A stretch of 31,863 bases of DNA from an uncultured Muribaculaceae bacterium (GTDB lineage Bacteria; Bacteroidota; Bacteroidia; Bacteroidales; Muribaculaceae): the NCBI GenBank assembly GCA_910584365.1, contig CAJUAF010000016.1:1-31863 (forward strand). Direction: 5' to 3'. This document shows positions 1 to 7,284 of this stretch, in pieces (positions within the stretch are counted from its first letter, which is position 1; the number at the start of each line of letters is the position of its first letter). The notes under the pieces are model-generated. The model was not told the origin of the DNA. It did no database searches and saw only the letters and a list, made by a program, of their open reading frames with translations. A program made the translations under genes and the position numbers.

Positions 1-62
1 CTTCAGGGGTCAGATCAACCTGGCCCCAGGGGTCATCCGCGCCTGGGTTTTCCAAAAATCCC

Positions 63-88
63 GTAAAGTGGCGTAAAATGGCGTAAAG
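63..88. repeat. Short decamer tandem repeat
   Basis: Two and a half copies of a 10-bp unit, GTAAAGTGGC then GTAAAATGGC then GTAAAG, lie in the noncoding stretch downstream of mnmE. The copies differ at one base. No function is evident; the 10-bp period equals about one helical turn. Confidence 0.6.
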
Positions 89-167
89 ATTGTCCACCAC
101 CTTTCGGACGATTTTATCGCGGCTGCGAGCGAAATACAACCGGGATACAAAAATGGGCGAAAAAGGG

Positions 168-265
168 GTCAGAATCCGTTAGAATCCGTCAGTAAGGGCA
201 TTAAAAAAGCGTGCTGTAAAGCACGCTGTACTAACGGATTGTGATGGATTGTGACGGATTCTGAC
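168..265. repeat. Inverted decamer repeats flanking the mnmE terminator
   Basis: A perfect 12-bp inverted pair, GTCAGAATCCGT (168-179) and ACGGATTCTGAC (254-265), brackets the mnmE terminator hairpin. The right side holds three tandem decamers: ACGGATTGTG (234-243), ATGGATTGTG (244-253) and ACGGATTCTG (254-263). The left side holds two units of the same decamer in the opposite orientation (171-190). The array could be an interspersed intergenic repeat or a protein-binding array; its role is unknown. Confidence 0.65.
201..227 (-). terminator. Intrinsic terminator of mnmE
   Basis: A perfect 8-bp stem, AGCGTGCT (208-215) with AGCACGCT (220-227), closes a 4-nt loop. Read on the minus strand it is followed at once by a run of six T. 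It lies 46 bp past the mnmE stop codon and is a textbook intrinsic terminator for that gene. Confidence 0.87.
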
Positions 266-272
266 AATTATG

Positions 273-1799
273 TCATTTGCCGATGCAGAAGCGGGAGAAG
301 ATGGAGGCGAGGATGTCGGGGGTGGTGAGGGTGCCGGTGATGGAGGAGAGGTGGTGGATGGTGGCGCGGAGGTCCTGGGCGATGAGGTCGCCGGGGAGGG
401 AGGCCGAGAGGCCTGAAAGGATGGCGGCGGTGGACTCGGCGGCTGCACGGAGGGAAGCGGCGTGGCGCAGGTTGGTGACCAGGATGGTGTCTTCGTCGGT
501 GGTGCCGCGCAGGAGGTCGGCCTGGGCGGTGAGGGTGGAGAGTAGGTCCGTGTGGCCCGTGCGGGTCTTGGTGGAGAAGGGGATGACGGCGCAGGGGCGG
601 TGGGGGAGGGGGATGGCCGGCGGCAAGGCTGCCGCCTGTAAGTCTGAAACAAGGTCCGCTTTGTTCAACAATACAATCAGGGGGGCATCGGTTACTGCTT
701 CCAGGGTTGACTTCAAAAGGGCGTTATCCTCTCCATTTGTTTCCCTGTCTTCCGCGCTCGGTTCTCTATCCGTGGACTTGGAATTGGCAGCACTGTCTAC
801 GCTGTCCCCGTCCGTTGTGTTCTTTCCCGGGGCCACTCCGTCACCCATCCCCGCGGGCATCGACGTGGCGTCAAGAACCAGGATGGTGATGGCGGCGCGG
901 GAGGCGGCGGCACGTGAGCGTTGTATTCCCAGCGCCTCGATGGGGTCGGCCGTGTCGCGCAATCCCGCCGTGTCTATGAAGCGGAACGTATAGTCGCCGA
1001 TTTCAAGAGTGTCCTCGATGGTGTCGCGGGTGGTGCCGTGGATGTCGGAGACGATGGCGCGGTCTTCCCCCAGCAACAGATTCAGCAGCGATGATTTCCC
1101 GGCATTGGTCGGGCCGACGATAGCCACCGGAATCCCCTCCTTGATGGCGTTCCCCGCCGAGAAAGATTCCGCAAGCCGCCTCACCTCGTCATGTACCTCC
1201 CGGGCAATCTCGCGCAGCCTCGCGCGCGATGCGAATTCAACATCCTCCTCCGAAAAGTCCAGTTCGAGTTCCAGCAACGACGCCAGCTCCAGCAGCTTGT
1301 CGCGTAACTCCTCAAGACGCCGCGAGAACGCTCCTTTCATCTGCGACGCCGCCAGCCGGTGGGCCGCCCGGGAGTTGGAGGTGATCACATCGGCCACGGC
1401 TTCGGCCTGGGCCAGGTCCATCTTCCCGTTGGCAAACGCCCGGCGGGTGAACTCGCCCGCATCGGCCAGACGGCAGCCGGCCTCCTCCAGCAGCTGCAGC
1501 AGCCGTCGCTGCACATACCGCGACCCATGCACGGAAAGTTCCACGACATCCTCCCCTGTGAACGACCGGGGAGCGCGGAACACCGTCGCCACGGCCTCGT
1601 CCAGCATCTCGCCGCCGTGGGTCCGGTCGAGAATCCGTCCGAACCGTGCGTGCTGGCCGGGAGTCCCGGCCAGCGGTTTTCCTTCCCAGAGCGTATCGAC
1701 TGCCGCAATCGCCTGCGGACCGCTGACGCGGATTACTGCAATGCCTCCCACGCCCGGAGCCGTGGAGACCGCGCAGATAGTGTCATTCTCATTCTTCAT
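273..1799 (-). CDS. mnmE: tRNA modification GTPase MnmE
   Basis: MnmE acts with MnmG to place the aminomethyl-type group on the wobble uridine (position 34) of certain tRNAs, using GTP and a folate-bound one-carbon unit. The 508-residue product has the N-terminal folate-binding domain, a helical domain, an inserted Ras-like G domain and the diagnostic C-terminal FCIGK with its cysteine. G motifs are visible: GPTNAGKSS (229-237), GTTRD (255-259), DTAG (276-279) and NKAD (379-382). The start at 1799 (MKNENDTI) is chosen because the homologous core begins there and because an in-frame upstream ATG overlaps a -7 promoter box. The G domain carries about 50 extra hydrophilic residues (312-360), making it longer than the usual 450-460. 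It is divergent from the MATE gene. Confidence 0.96.
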   Translation of the reverse strand: MKNENDTICAVSTAPGVGGIAVIRVSGPQAIAAVDTLWEGKPLAGTPGQHARFGRILDRTHGGEMLDEAVATVFRAPRSFTGEDVVELSVHGSRYVQRRLLQLLEEAGCRLADAGEFTRRAFANGKMDLAQAEAVADVITSNSRAAHRLAASQMKGAFSRRLEELRDKLLELASLLELELDFSEEDVEFASRARLREIAREVHDEVRRLAESFSAGNAIKEGIPVAIVGPTNAGKSSLLNLLLGEDRAIVSDIHGTTRDTIEDTLEIGDYTFRFIDTAGLRDTADPIEALGIQRSRAAASRAAITILVLDATSMPAGMGDGVAPGKNTTDGDSVDSAANSKSTDREPSAEDRETNGEDNALLKSTLEAVTDAPLIVLLNKADLVSDLQAAALPPAIPLPHRPCAVIPFSTKTRTGHTDLLSTLTAQADLLRGTTDEDTILVTNLRHAASLRAAAESTAAILSGLSASLPGDLIAQDLRATIHHLSSITGTLTTPDILASIFSRFCIGK

Positions 1800-1803
1800 A
1801 GGG

Positions 1804-1812
1804 ACAAAGTTA
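1804..1812 (-). promoter_or_regulatory. -7 box for mnmE
   Basis: TAACTTTGT on the minus strand matches the Bacteroidetes -7 consensus TAnnTTTG. Its last G is 5-6 nt from the mnmE ATG, so the transcript would be leaderless or nearly so. No convincing -33 TTTG lies at the usual distance. Confidence 0.45.
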
Positions 1813-1819
1813 CGCATTT

Positions 1820-1855
1820 TTTGGCGGATATTACGGAAAACTTCTGTAACTTTGC
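1820..1855 (+). promoter_or_regulatory. Putative promoter of the MATE gene
   Basis: TAACTTTGC (1847-1855) is a perfect -7 box on the plus strand. A TTTG at 1820-1823 could be the -33 element, but the spacer is 23 bp, slightly long. The predicted leader to the ATG at 1912 is about 50 nt. Confidence 0.5.
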
Positions 1856-1911
1856 ATCCGAATCGCGGAGCGCGCCATACTCCGCCAGCCGAGCAAAACC
1901 AATCAACCATC

Positions 1912-3279
1912 ATGCCGCAGTCCCATACCCTTACAGAAAATCCCGAAAAACTCCGCGAACTCGCCCGGATGCCCGTCGGACGTCTTTTGTGGAAATACTC
2001 CCTCCCCTCCGTGGTCGGGATGCTGGTGATGCAGCTCTACAACGTCATCGACCGCATTGTCATCGGCCAGGTGGTAGGTCCCAAAGCCATCGCCGGACTG
2101 GCCATCACCTTCCCGGTGATGAACATCGCCACGGCCCTTGGCGTCCTTATCGGCGCCGGCGCCACCGCCCGCATGAGCCTCTTCCTCGGGGCCGGAAACC
2201 TCGACGGCGCCCGGCGCATCCTCGGCAACTCCCTGACGCTGACCCTCACAATCGGCCTGCTCTACGTAGGACTGTTCGCGATTTTCATGGACACCATCCT
2301 CCAGTGGTTCGGCGCCGACGAGCAGACCATCCCCTACGCCCGCGACTTCATGATGTTCATCCTCCCGGGGCTGCTGATGACCAACCTGACCTTCTCCTTC
2401 AACAACATGATGCGTGCTACCGGGTATCCCACCCGCGCCATGCTCACCATGTTCATCGGCTTCGGCCTGAATATGCTCCTGGCTCCCACCTTCGTCTACT
2501 TCCTCGGACTCGGCATAAAAGGAGCCGCAATCGCCACGGACATCTCCATGACCGTCTCCATGATTTTCGTAATGCGCCATTTCTGCCTCCGCCGCAACGG
2601 TCCGGTCATCTTCACCCGTGGCATCTACCGCATATCCTGGTCCCTGGTGGCTGGAATCGTCGGCATCGGCGCCGCTCCCTGCATCGTCAACGTGGCCTCC
2701 TGCCTCATCAATATCTTCATCAACAACGCCCTCAAGCATTACGGCGGCTACGAAGCCATCGCCGCCTCCGGCATCTTCGTCACCTACACCTCCATGCTCT
2801 GCTGTATCGTCCTGGGCATCTGTCAGGGTATGCAGCCCATCGCCGGCTTCAACTACGGTCACGGACTTCCCGGTCGCGTCGTCCGCGTCTTCTGGCTCGC
2901 CACCGCTGCCGCCACGGCCATCACCGCCCTGGGCTGCCTTGGCGGACTGACCTTCTCGGAATCCATCGCCCGCGCCTTTGTCAGCGACATTCCGCTGGTC
3001 AAATTCACCGGCCATGCCCTTTCGACAGCCATGCTCTGCTTCTGGATGGTAGGTTTCCAGATCGTCGCCACCACCTATTTCCAGTCCATCGGCAATATCG
3101 GCACCTCCATCTTCCTCAGTCTCGTCCGCCAGGTGATTTTTCTTCTCCCGCTGCTGATGATTCTTCCCCGTTTCTTCGGGCTGGACGGAATCTGGTACAC
3201 CTTTCCGGCCTCCGACACCCTTGCCACGGTAGTTACCGCCGCGTTGGTCTGGCACTCCCTCTCGCGGCTGAAAAAATGA
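1912..3279 (+). CDS. MATE family multidrug/cation efflux transporter
   Basis: This is a 455-residue inner-membrane protein of the MATE (multi-antimicrobial extrusion) family, which exports organic cations or drugs in exchange for Na+ or H+. The length and about twelve hydrophobic segments arranged as two six-helix halves fit the family. The N-terminal stretch PVGRLLWKYSLPSVVGMLV and the following YNVIDRIVIGQVVG are typical of the first helix pair in NorM/MepA-type members. The second half begins near ISWSLVAGIVGIGAAPCIVN. The ATG at 1912 is chosen because the homology starts just after it, and an open frame upstream is only the antisense of mnmE. Substrate cannot be deduced. A 115-bp gap with its own promoter separates it from the phosphorylase gene, so shared transcription is not required. 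Confidence 0.92.
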   Translation: MPQSHTLTENPEKLRELARMPVGRLLWKYSLPSVVGMLVMQLYNVIDRIVIGQVVGPKAIAGLAITFPVMNIATALGVLIGAGATARMSLFLGAGNLDGARRILGNSLTLTLTIGLLYVGLFAIFMDTILQWFGADEQTIPYARDFMMFILPGLLMTNLTFSFNNMMRATGYPTRAMLTMFIGFGLNMLLAPTFVYFLGLGIKGAAIATDISMTVSMIFVMRHFCLRRNGPVIFTRGIYRISWSLVAGIVGIGAAPCIVNVASCLINIFINNALKHYGGYEAIAASGIFVTYTSMLCCIVLGICQGMQPIAGFNYGHGLPGRVVRVFWLATAAATAITALGCLGGLTFSESIARAFVSDIPLVKFTGHALSTAMLCFWMVGFQIVATTYFQSIGNIGTSIFLSLVRQVIFLLPLLMILPRFFGLDGIWYTFPASDTLATVVTAALVWHSLSRLKK

Positions 3280-3317
3280 TACTATTTTTGCAGAAACCGA
3301 TACTATTTTTACAAACC
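3278..3317. repeat. Tandem 21-bp direct repeat, likely operator
   Basis: GATACTATTTTTGCAGAAACC (3278-3298 in total) is followed directly by GATACTATTTTTACAAACC (3299-3317). The two start 21 bp apart, i.e. two helical turns, so bound proteins would sit on the same DNA face. The pair ends about 25 bp before the -7 box of the phosphorylase gene, a position suited to a transcriptional activator. The regulator is not in the window as far as I can tell. Confidence 0.6.
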
Positions 3318-3341
3318 GCCTTTTACCTCGGGAATTATTGC

Positions 3342-3350
3342 TACATTTGT
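3342..3350 (+). promoter_or_regulatory. -7 box for the cellobiose phosphorylase gene
   Basis: TACATTTGT matches TAnnTTTG. No good TTTG element is present 19-21 bp upstream, consistent with a promoter that needs an activator bound at the tandem repeat just upstream. The predicted leader is about 40 nt. Confidence 0.5.
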
Positions 3351-3394
3351 CCGGAAGCCTCTTTACGGCTCCATCTTTAACAGCATAATTCCCC

Positions 3395-5893
3395 ATGAAA
3401 TACGGTTATTTCGACGACGCCGCCCGGCAGTATGTCATCACCAATCCCCGTACCCCCTGGCCCTGGATAAACTATCTCGGCAACGACAGTTTCTTCTCCC
3501 TGATTTCCAACACCGCCGGAGGTTACAGTTTCTACCGCGACGCCAAGTTCCGGCGCCTGACCCGCTACCGCTACAACGGCGTCCCCATGGATGCCGGTGG
3601 CCGCTACTTCTACATCAAGGACGGCTCTACTGTCTGGAATCCCGGATGGAAACCCACCAAGACCCCGCTCGACTTCTACGAGTGCCGCCATGGCATGAAC
3701 CACACCGTCATCACCGGACGCAAAAATAACATCGAGGCCCGCGCCCTTTTCTTTGTGCCTCTCGATGCTCCCGCCGAAATCACAAAACTCACCCTTACTA
3801 ACCTCGGCGACACTCCCCGCAAGTTCTCGCTGTTCTCTTTTCAGGAGTGGTGTCTTTGGAACGCCGCAGCCGACATGGAGAATTTCCAGCGCAACTTCTC
3901 CACCGGCGAAGTGGAGGTCGACGGCTCGGCCATTTACCACAAGACCGAATACAAGGAGCGGCGCGACCACTATGCCTTCTACTGGGTGAACGCCCCGATA
4001 GACGGATTCGACACCGACCGGGAGACTTTCCTCGGACTCTACAACGGTTTCGACGAGCCTGAGGCTGTCCTCGAAGGTCACGCCCGTGGCTCCGTCGCCC
4101 ACGGATGGTCCCCCATCGCCTCCCATCAGCTTGACATCACACTCGCCCCCGGCGAAAGCCGCGACCTTGTCTTCCTGCTCGGCTATGTCGAGAATCCTCC
4201 CGCCGGGAAATGGGAATCCAAAGGGGTCATCGACAAGCGCAGGGCCCGCGAACTTATGGCCCGTTTCGATTCCGCCGGAAAGGTCGACGCCGCTTTCCGC
4301 GAGCTGCAGGAATACTGGGATCGCCTCCTTTCCACCTTCACACTCTCTTCCGGCGACGAACGCCTGGACCGCATGGTCAACATCTGGAACCAGTACCAGT
4401 GCATGATTACATTCTGTTTCTCCCGCTCGGCCTCCTTCTTCGAGAGCGGTATCGGGCGCGGAATGGGATTCCGGGATTCCAACCAGGATCTTGTCGGTTT
4501 CGTCCACCAGATTCCGGAACGCGCCCGTCAGCGCATACTCGACATCGCCGCCACCCAGTTCCCCGACGGAAGCTGCTACCACCAGTACCAGCCCCTTACC
4601 AAGCGGGGCAACAACGACATCGGCTCCGGGTTCAATGATGACCCCATGTGGCTGATTTTCGGCACGGTGGCCTATCTCAAGGAGACCGGAGACTTCTCGA
4701 TTCTCGATGAACCTGTCCCCTTCGACAATAAGCCGGGCAGCGAAGTCCCCCTTATGGAACACCTGAAAGCCTCTTTCAATCATGTCATCGGCAACCTCGG
4801 CCCCCACGGACTTCCGCTCATAGGGCGCGCCGACTGGAACGACTGCCTGAATCTCAACTGCTTCTCCTCAGATCCTAACGAGTCGTTCCAGACCACCGAA
4901 AACCGTTCCGCCGGTTCCAGGGCCGAATCTCTGATGATTGCCGGACAGTTCATCATCTACGGCCGTGACTACGCTGATCTATGCCGCCGCCTTGGGATGG
5001 ACGACGAAGCCTCCCGGGCTATGGAACAAGTGGAACGCATGGTCGGGGCCGTCCGCCGCGACGGCTGGGACGGCCGATGGTTCCTGCGCGCCTACGATTT
5101 CGCGGGCAATAAGGTCGGCTCCTCCGAGAACCGCGAAGGGCAGATTTTCATCGAATCGCAGGGATGGTGTACGATGGCCGGTGTCGGCCTGGAGGAAGGT
5201 ATGGTGCGCCAGGCTCTCGATTCCGTCCGCGAGCGTCTCGACTGCGAGCATGGCATCGTACTCAACAACCCCGCATTCACCGAGTACGTTATGGAGTACG
5301 GCGAGATTTCAACCTATCCCGCCGGTTACAAGGAGAACGCCGGAATCTTCGCCCACAATAATCCCTGGATCATCATCGGCGAGACTGTCCTCGGGCGCGG
5401 CGACCGCGCCTGGGAATACTACCGCAAGATATGTCCCGCCTACCTCGAGGAGAAGAGCGAACTCCATAAGGTCGAGCCTTACGTCTATTGCCAGATGATA
5501 GCCGGAAAGGATGCCGCCCGTCCCGGCGAGGCAAAGAACTCATGGCTTACCGGTACGGCTGCCTGGAACTGGTATGCCATCACACAGTTCATCCTCGGCA
5601 TCCGTCCCGGCTACGACGGCCTGGAAATCTCCCCATGCATCCCCTCGGACCTCGACGGTTATCGAGTGAGCCGCCTTTTCCGTGGCGCCCGTTATGAGAT
5701 TCATGTGAAGAACCCCTCCCGTGTCTGCCGCGGAATACTCAGTGCCACCCTCAACGGCGCTCCGCTTCCGCTCGATGCCCCTGCGGAGAATTCGGCGGCA
5801 ACCTCCGGCGCTCCCGGAGAGTCCCCCCTGGCGGTCCGTATTCCTCTCTGTCCCGAAGGCTCGGAAAACAAGGTCGAGATAACTCTCGGCTGA
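3395..5893 (+). CDS. GH94 cellobiose phosphorylase
   Basis: The enzyme is predicted to cleave cellobiose with inorganic phosphate into alpha-glucose 1-phosphate and glucose in the cytoplasm; no signal peptide is present. The 832-residue chain starts with MKYGYFDDAARQYVIT and GGYSFYRDAKFRRLTRYRYN, closely matching the N-terminus of known cellobiose phosphorylases such as that of Cellvibrio gilvus. The (alpha/alpha)6 barrel has GIGRGMGFRDSNQD, YHQYQPLTKRGNNDIGSGFN and RADWNDCLNLNCF; Asp483 in the last is the probable general acid. ENAGIFAHNNPW and EAKNSWLTGTAAWNW are further family signatures. Full length suggests an intact gene. Laminaribiose or chitobiose phosphorylases in the same family are less likely because the resemblance to the cellobiose group runs end to end. 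A tandem 21-bp repeat upstream suggests substrate-responsive control. Confidence 0.93.
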   Translation: MKYGYFDDAARQYVITNPRTPWPWINYLGNDSFFSLISNTAGGYSFYRDAKFRRLTRYRYNGVPMDAGGRYFYIKDGSTVWNPGWKPTKTPLDFYECRHGMNHTVITGRKNNIEARALFFVPLDAPAEITKLTLTNLGDTPRKFSLFSFQEWCLWNAAADMENFQRNFSTGEVEVDGSAIYHKTEYKERRDHYAFYWVNAPIDGFDTDRETFLGLYNGFDEPEAVLEGHARGSVAHGWSPIASHQLDITLAPGESRDLVFLLGYVENPPAGKWESKGVIDKRRARELMARFDSAGKVDAAFRELQEYWDRLLSTFTLSSGDERLDRMVNIWNQYQCMITFCFSRSASFFESGIGRGMGFRDSNQDLVGFVHQIPERARQRILDIAATQFPDGSCYHQYQPLTKRGNNDIGSGFNDDPMWLIFGTVAYLKETGDFSILDEPVPFDNKPGSEVPLMEHLKASFNHVIGNLGPHGLPLIGRADWNDCLNLNCFSSDPNESFQTTENRSAGSRAESLMIAGQFIIYGRDYADLCRRLGMDDEASRAMEQVERMVGAVRRDGWDGRWFLRAYDFAGNKVGSSENREGQIFIESQGWCTMAGVGLEEGMVRQALDSVRERLDCEHGIVLNNPAFTEYVMEYGEISTYPAGYKENAGIFAHNNPWIIIGETVLGRGDRAWEYYRKICPAYLEEKSELHKVEPYVYCQMIAGKDAARPGEAKNSWLTGTAAWNWYAITQFILGIRPGYDGLEISPCIPSDLDGYRVSRLFRGARYEIHVKNPSRVCRGILSATLNGAPLPLDAPAENSAATSGAPGESPLAVRIPLCPEGSENKVEITLG

Positions 5894-5920
5894 AGACAGC
5901 CAATAAGTTGACCCCTGTAC

Positions 5921-5942
5921 CGCTCTGAAAGCCTTCAGAGCG
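5921..5942. terminator. Hairpin between convergent genes
   Basis: CGCTCTGA (5921-5928) and TCAGAGCG (5935-5942) form a perfect 8-bp stem with a 6-nt loop. The right arm contains the stop codon of the dehydrogenase. Neither strand has a T tract, so it may act as a shared 3'-end hairpin rather than a classic terminator. Confidence 0.4.
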
Positions 5943-6711
5943 TCTGCACGCCGCCCCCGTTTACCATCAGGGTCTGTCCGCTGACCCACGATGAAATGGG
6001 GGCGGCGAAGTACAATACTGCCTGTGCAATGTCGGCCACCTCGCCCAGGCGCTGCAGCGGAGTATGCCTGAGCATCGCCTGTTCGATTTCCGGCGTCAGC
6101 ACCGTCGACAGGGCATGAGTGCGCGTCGCGCCCGGCCCTACATTGTTTATCCTTATGCCCATCGGCCCGTAATCATACGCCAGATTCGACGTCAGATGAT
6201 TGAGCGCCGCCTTCGAGGAGCCATAGATTGCCATCCCGGGGTCGTTGTTTACCGAACTCATCGAAGTAATGTTGATGATGCTCCCGTAATTCGACTGCTT
6301 CATGTACGGGGCCGCCAGCTTGCAGAGCATCCAGGGGGCGAACACGTTTACGGCGTAAATCCGTTCCACGTAGGCCAGATCGATATTGAAAGGATTCTCG
6401 CGGCCCCCTCCTCCATGCCCGGCGTTATTGACCAGGATATTCACCGTGCCGAACGTCTCCACCGTCAGGTCAATCAGTCTTTTAAGATGACTCTTCTGAG
6501 CCACGTCGCACTCTGCAGCCAGCGCCTTGCCTCCGCTGTCTGTGATTTCGCGGGCCACGGTCGCGGCCTTCGACTCCGTACGGTTGCTCACCACCACCGT
6601 TGCCCCCGCCGCAGCGAGGACCAGGGCGCAGCCGCGCCCGATACCGTCCCCTCCCCCGGTGACGACAGCCACCTTTCCCGTCAGGTCCAAAAGCGAATTA
6701 ATCTGTTCCAT
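5935..6711 (-). CDS. Short-chain dehydrogenase/reductase, 7-alpha-hydroxysteroid dehydrogenase-like
   Basis: This is a 258-residue classical SDR with the NAD(P)-binding TGGGDGIG (18-25), NNAG (95-98), catalytic Ser150, Tyr163 and Lys167 in YGSSK, and a PGATRT segment after the sixth strand. The C-terminal third (LTPEIEQAMLRHTPLQRLG, then SSWVSGQTLMVNGGGVQ) resembles, as I recall it, Escherichia coli HdhA, the 7-alpha-hydroxysteroid dehydrogenase that oxidises the 7-hydroxyl of bile acids. Substrate is therefore suggested, not proved; many SDRs share this fold. The ATG at 6711 is preferred over a TTG three codons upstream. It is convergent with the GH94 gene and stands alone on its strand. Confidence 0.85.
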   Translation of the reverse strand: MEQINSLLDLTGKVAVVTGGGDGIGRGCALVLAAAGATVVVSNRTESKAATVAREITDSGGKALAAECDVAQKSHLKRLIDLTVETFGTVNILVNNAGHGGGGRENPFNIDLAYVERIYAVNVFAPWMLCKLAAPYMKQSNYGSIINITSMSSVNNDPGMAIYGSSKAALNHLTSNLAYDYGPMGIRINNVGPGATRTHALSTVLTPEIEQAMLRHTPLQRLGEVADIAQAVLYFAAPISSWVSGQTLMVNGGGVQTL

Positions 6712-6926
6712 ATCTTCCAAGTAAGTGTATATCGGACAAACAAAAAAATCTTTCTTACGGTTCTGAGCGGATAAGATATCATTCGATGTCGTGTTGAAAG
6801 ATAAAATTCAATGTGGAGAGTTCAGGAAATAAAAGCTAAGTGCATACGTTGTTAAAAAGTGTTAGAGGTATGAGCCAAAGGGAAAGAGAGTTTGTTGGAT
6901 AGGTGAATTCGATAATGTATCCAATA

Positions 6927-6935
6927 AAACTTTGC
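6927..6935 (+). promoter_or_regulatory. Possible -7 box for the thioredoxin cassette
   Basis: AAACTTTGC lies directly before the ATG at 6940 and matches TAnnTTTG except at the first base. Initiation at the usual distance would give a leaderless message. The 219-bp gap upstream is AT-rich and otherwise shows nothing I can name. Confidence 0.4.
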
Positions 6936-6939
6936 AACT

Positions 6940-7233
6940 ATGACTTATACAGAACTGATTGACCGTCCGGGCGTTATGCTTGTGGAATTCTTCGCCACAT
7001 GGTGCCCTCACTGCCAGAAGATGATGCCCGTCGTGGAGCAGCTCCGCCAGTTGCTTGACGGACGCGCATCCGTTGTCCAGCTCGATATCGACAAAAACAA
7101 AGAGGCCGCCGATGAGGCCGGTGCTACTTCCATCCCTACCTTTATCATCTACAAGGATGGTAAGGAACAGTGGCGACAGAGCGGCGAGATGGACGGCGAA
7201 GTGCTTCTCGGCAAGATTGAGTCTTACCTCTGA
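6940..7233 (+). CDS. Thioredoxin-fold protein with CPHC active site
   Basis: A 97-residue single-domain thioredoxin without a signal peptide. The active site is WCPHC (21-25) rather than WCGPC; Cys-Pro-His-Cys is the dithiol motif of DsbA, tied in that family to an oxidising redox potential. The cis-proline is at SIPTF (Pro66). The gene leads a tight cassette: 51 bp separate it from the VKOR-domain membrane protein and 10 bp separate that from a 70-residue peptide gene. This context suggests a thiol-disulfide relay with the VKOR protein. The compartments do not match simply, because this protein lacks an export signal and VKOR active sites usually face the periplasm. It might instead be an ordinary cytoplasmic reductant. 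Confidence 0.9.
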   Translation: MTYTELIDRPGVMLVEFFATWCPHCQKMMPVVEQLRQLLDGRASVVQLDIDKNKEAADEAGATSIPTFIIYKDGKEQWRQSGEMDGEVLLGKIESYL

Positions 7234-7284
7234 GCGCTGTCATACGGTAATCCCGAATTCAGTTAACTTGCGGAACAATCGCTT

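Noticed and set aside
1903..3396. Long open frame antisense to the MATE gene
   Set aside because: The product is compositionally odd (rich in Gly, Asp, Glu, His) and mirrors a well-conserved transporter; GC-rich third positions keep the opposite strand open.
3377..4807. Long open frame antisense to the GH94 gene
   Set aside because: It lies opposite highly conserved phosphorylase sequence and resembles no protein I know.
6721..6939. Riboswitch or small gene in the AT-rich gap before the thioredoxin gene
   Set aside because: No recognisable aptamer, terminator hairpin or plausible short coding frame was found.
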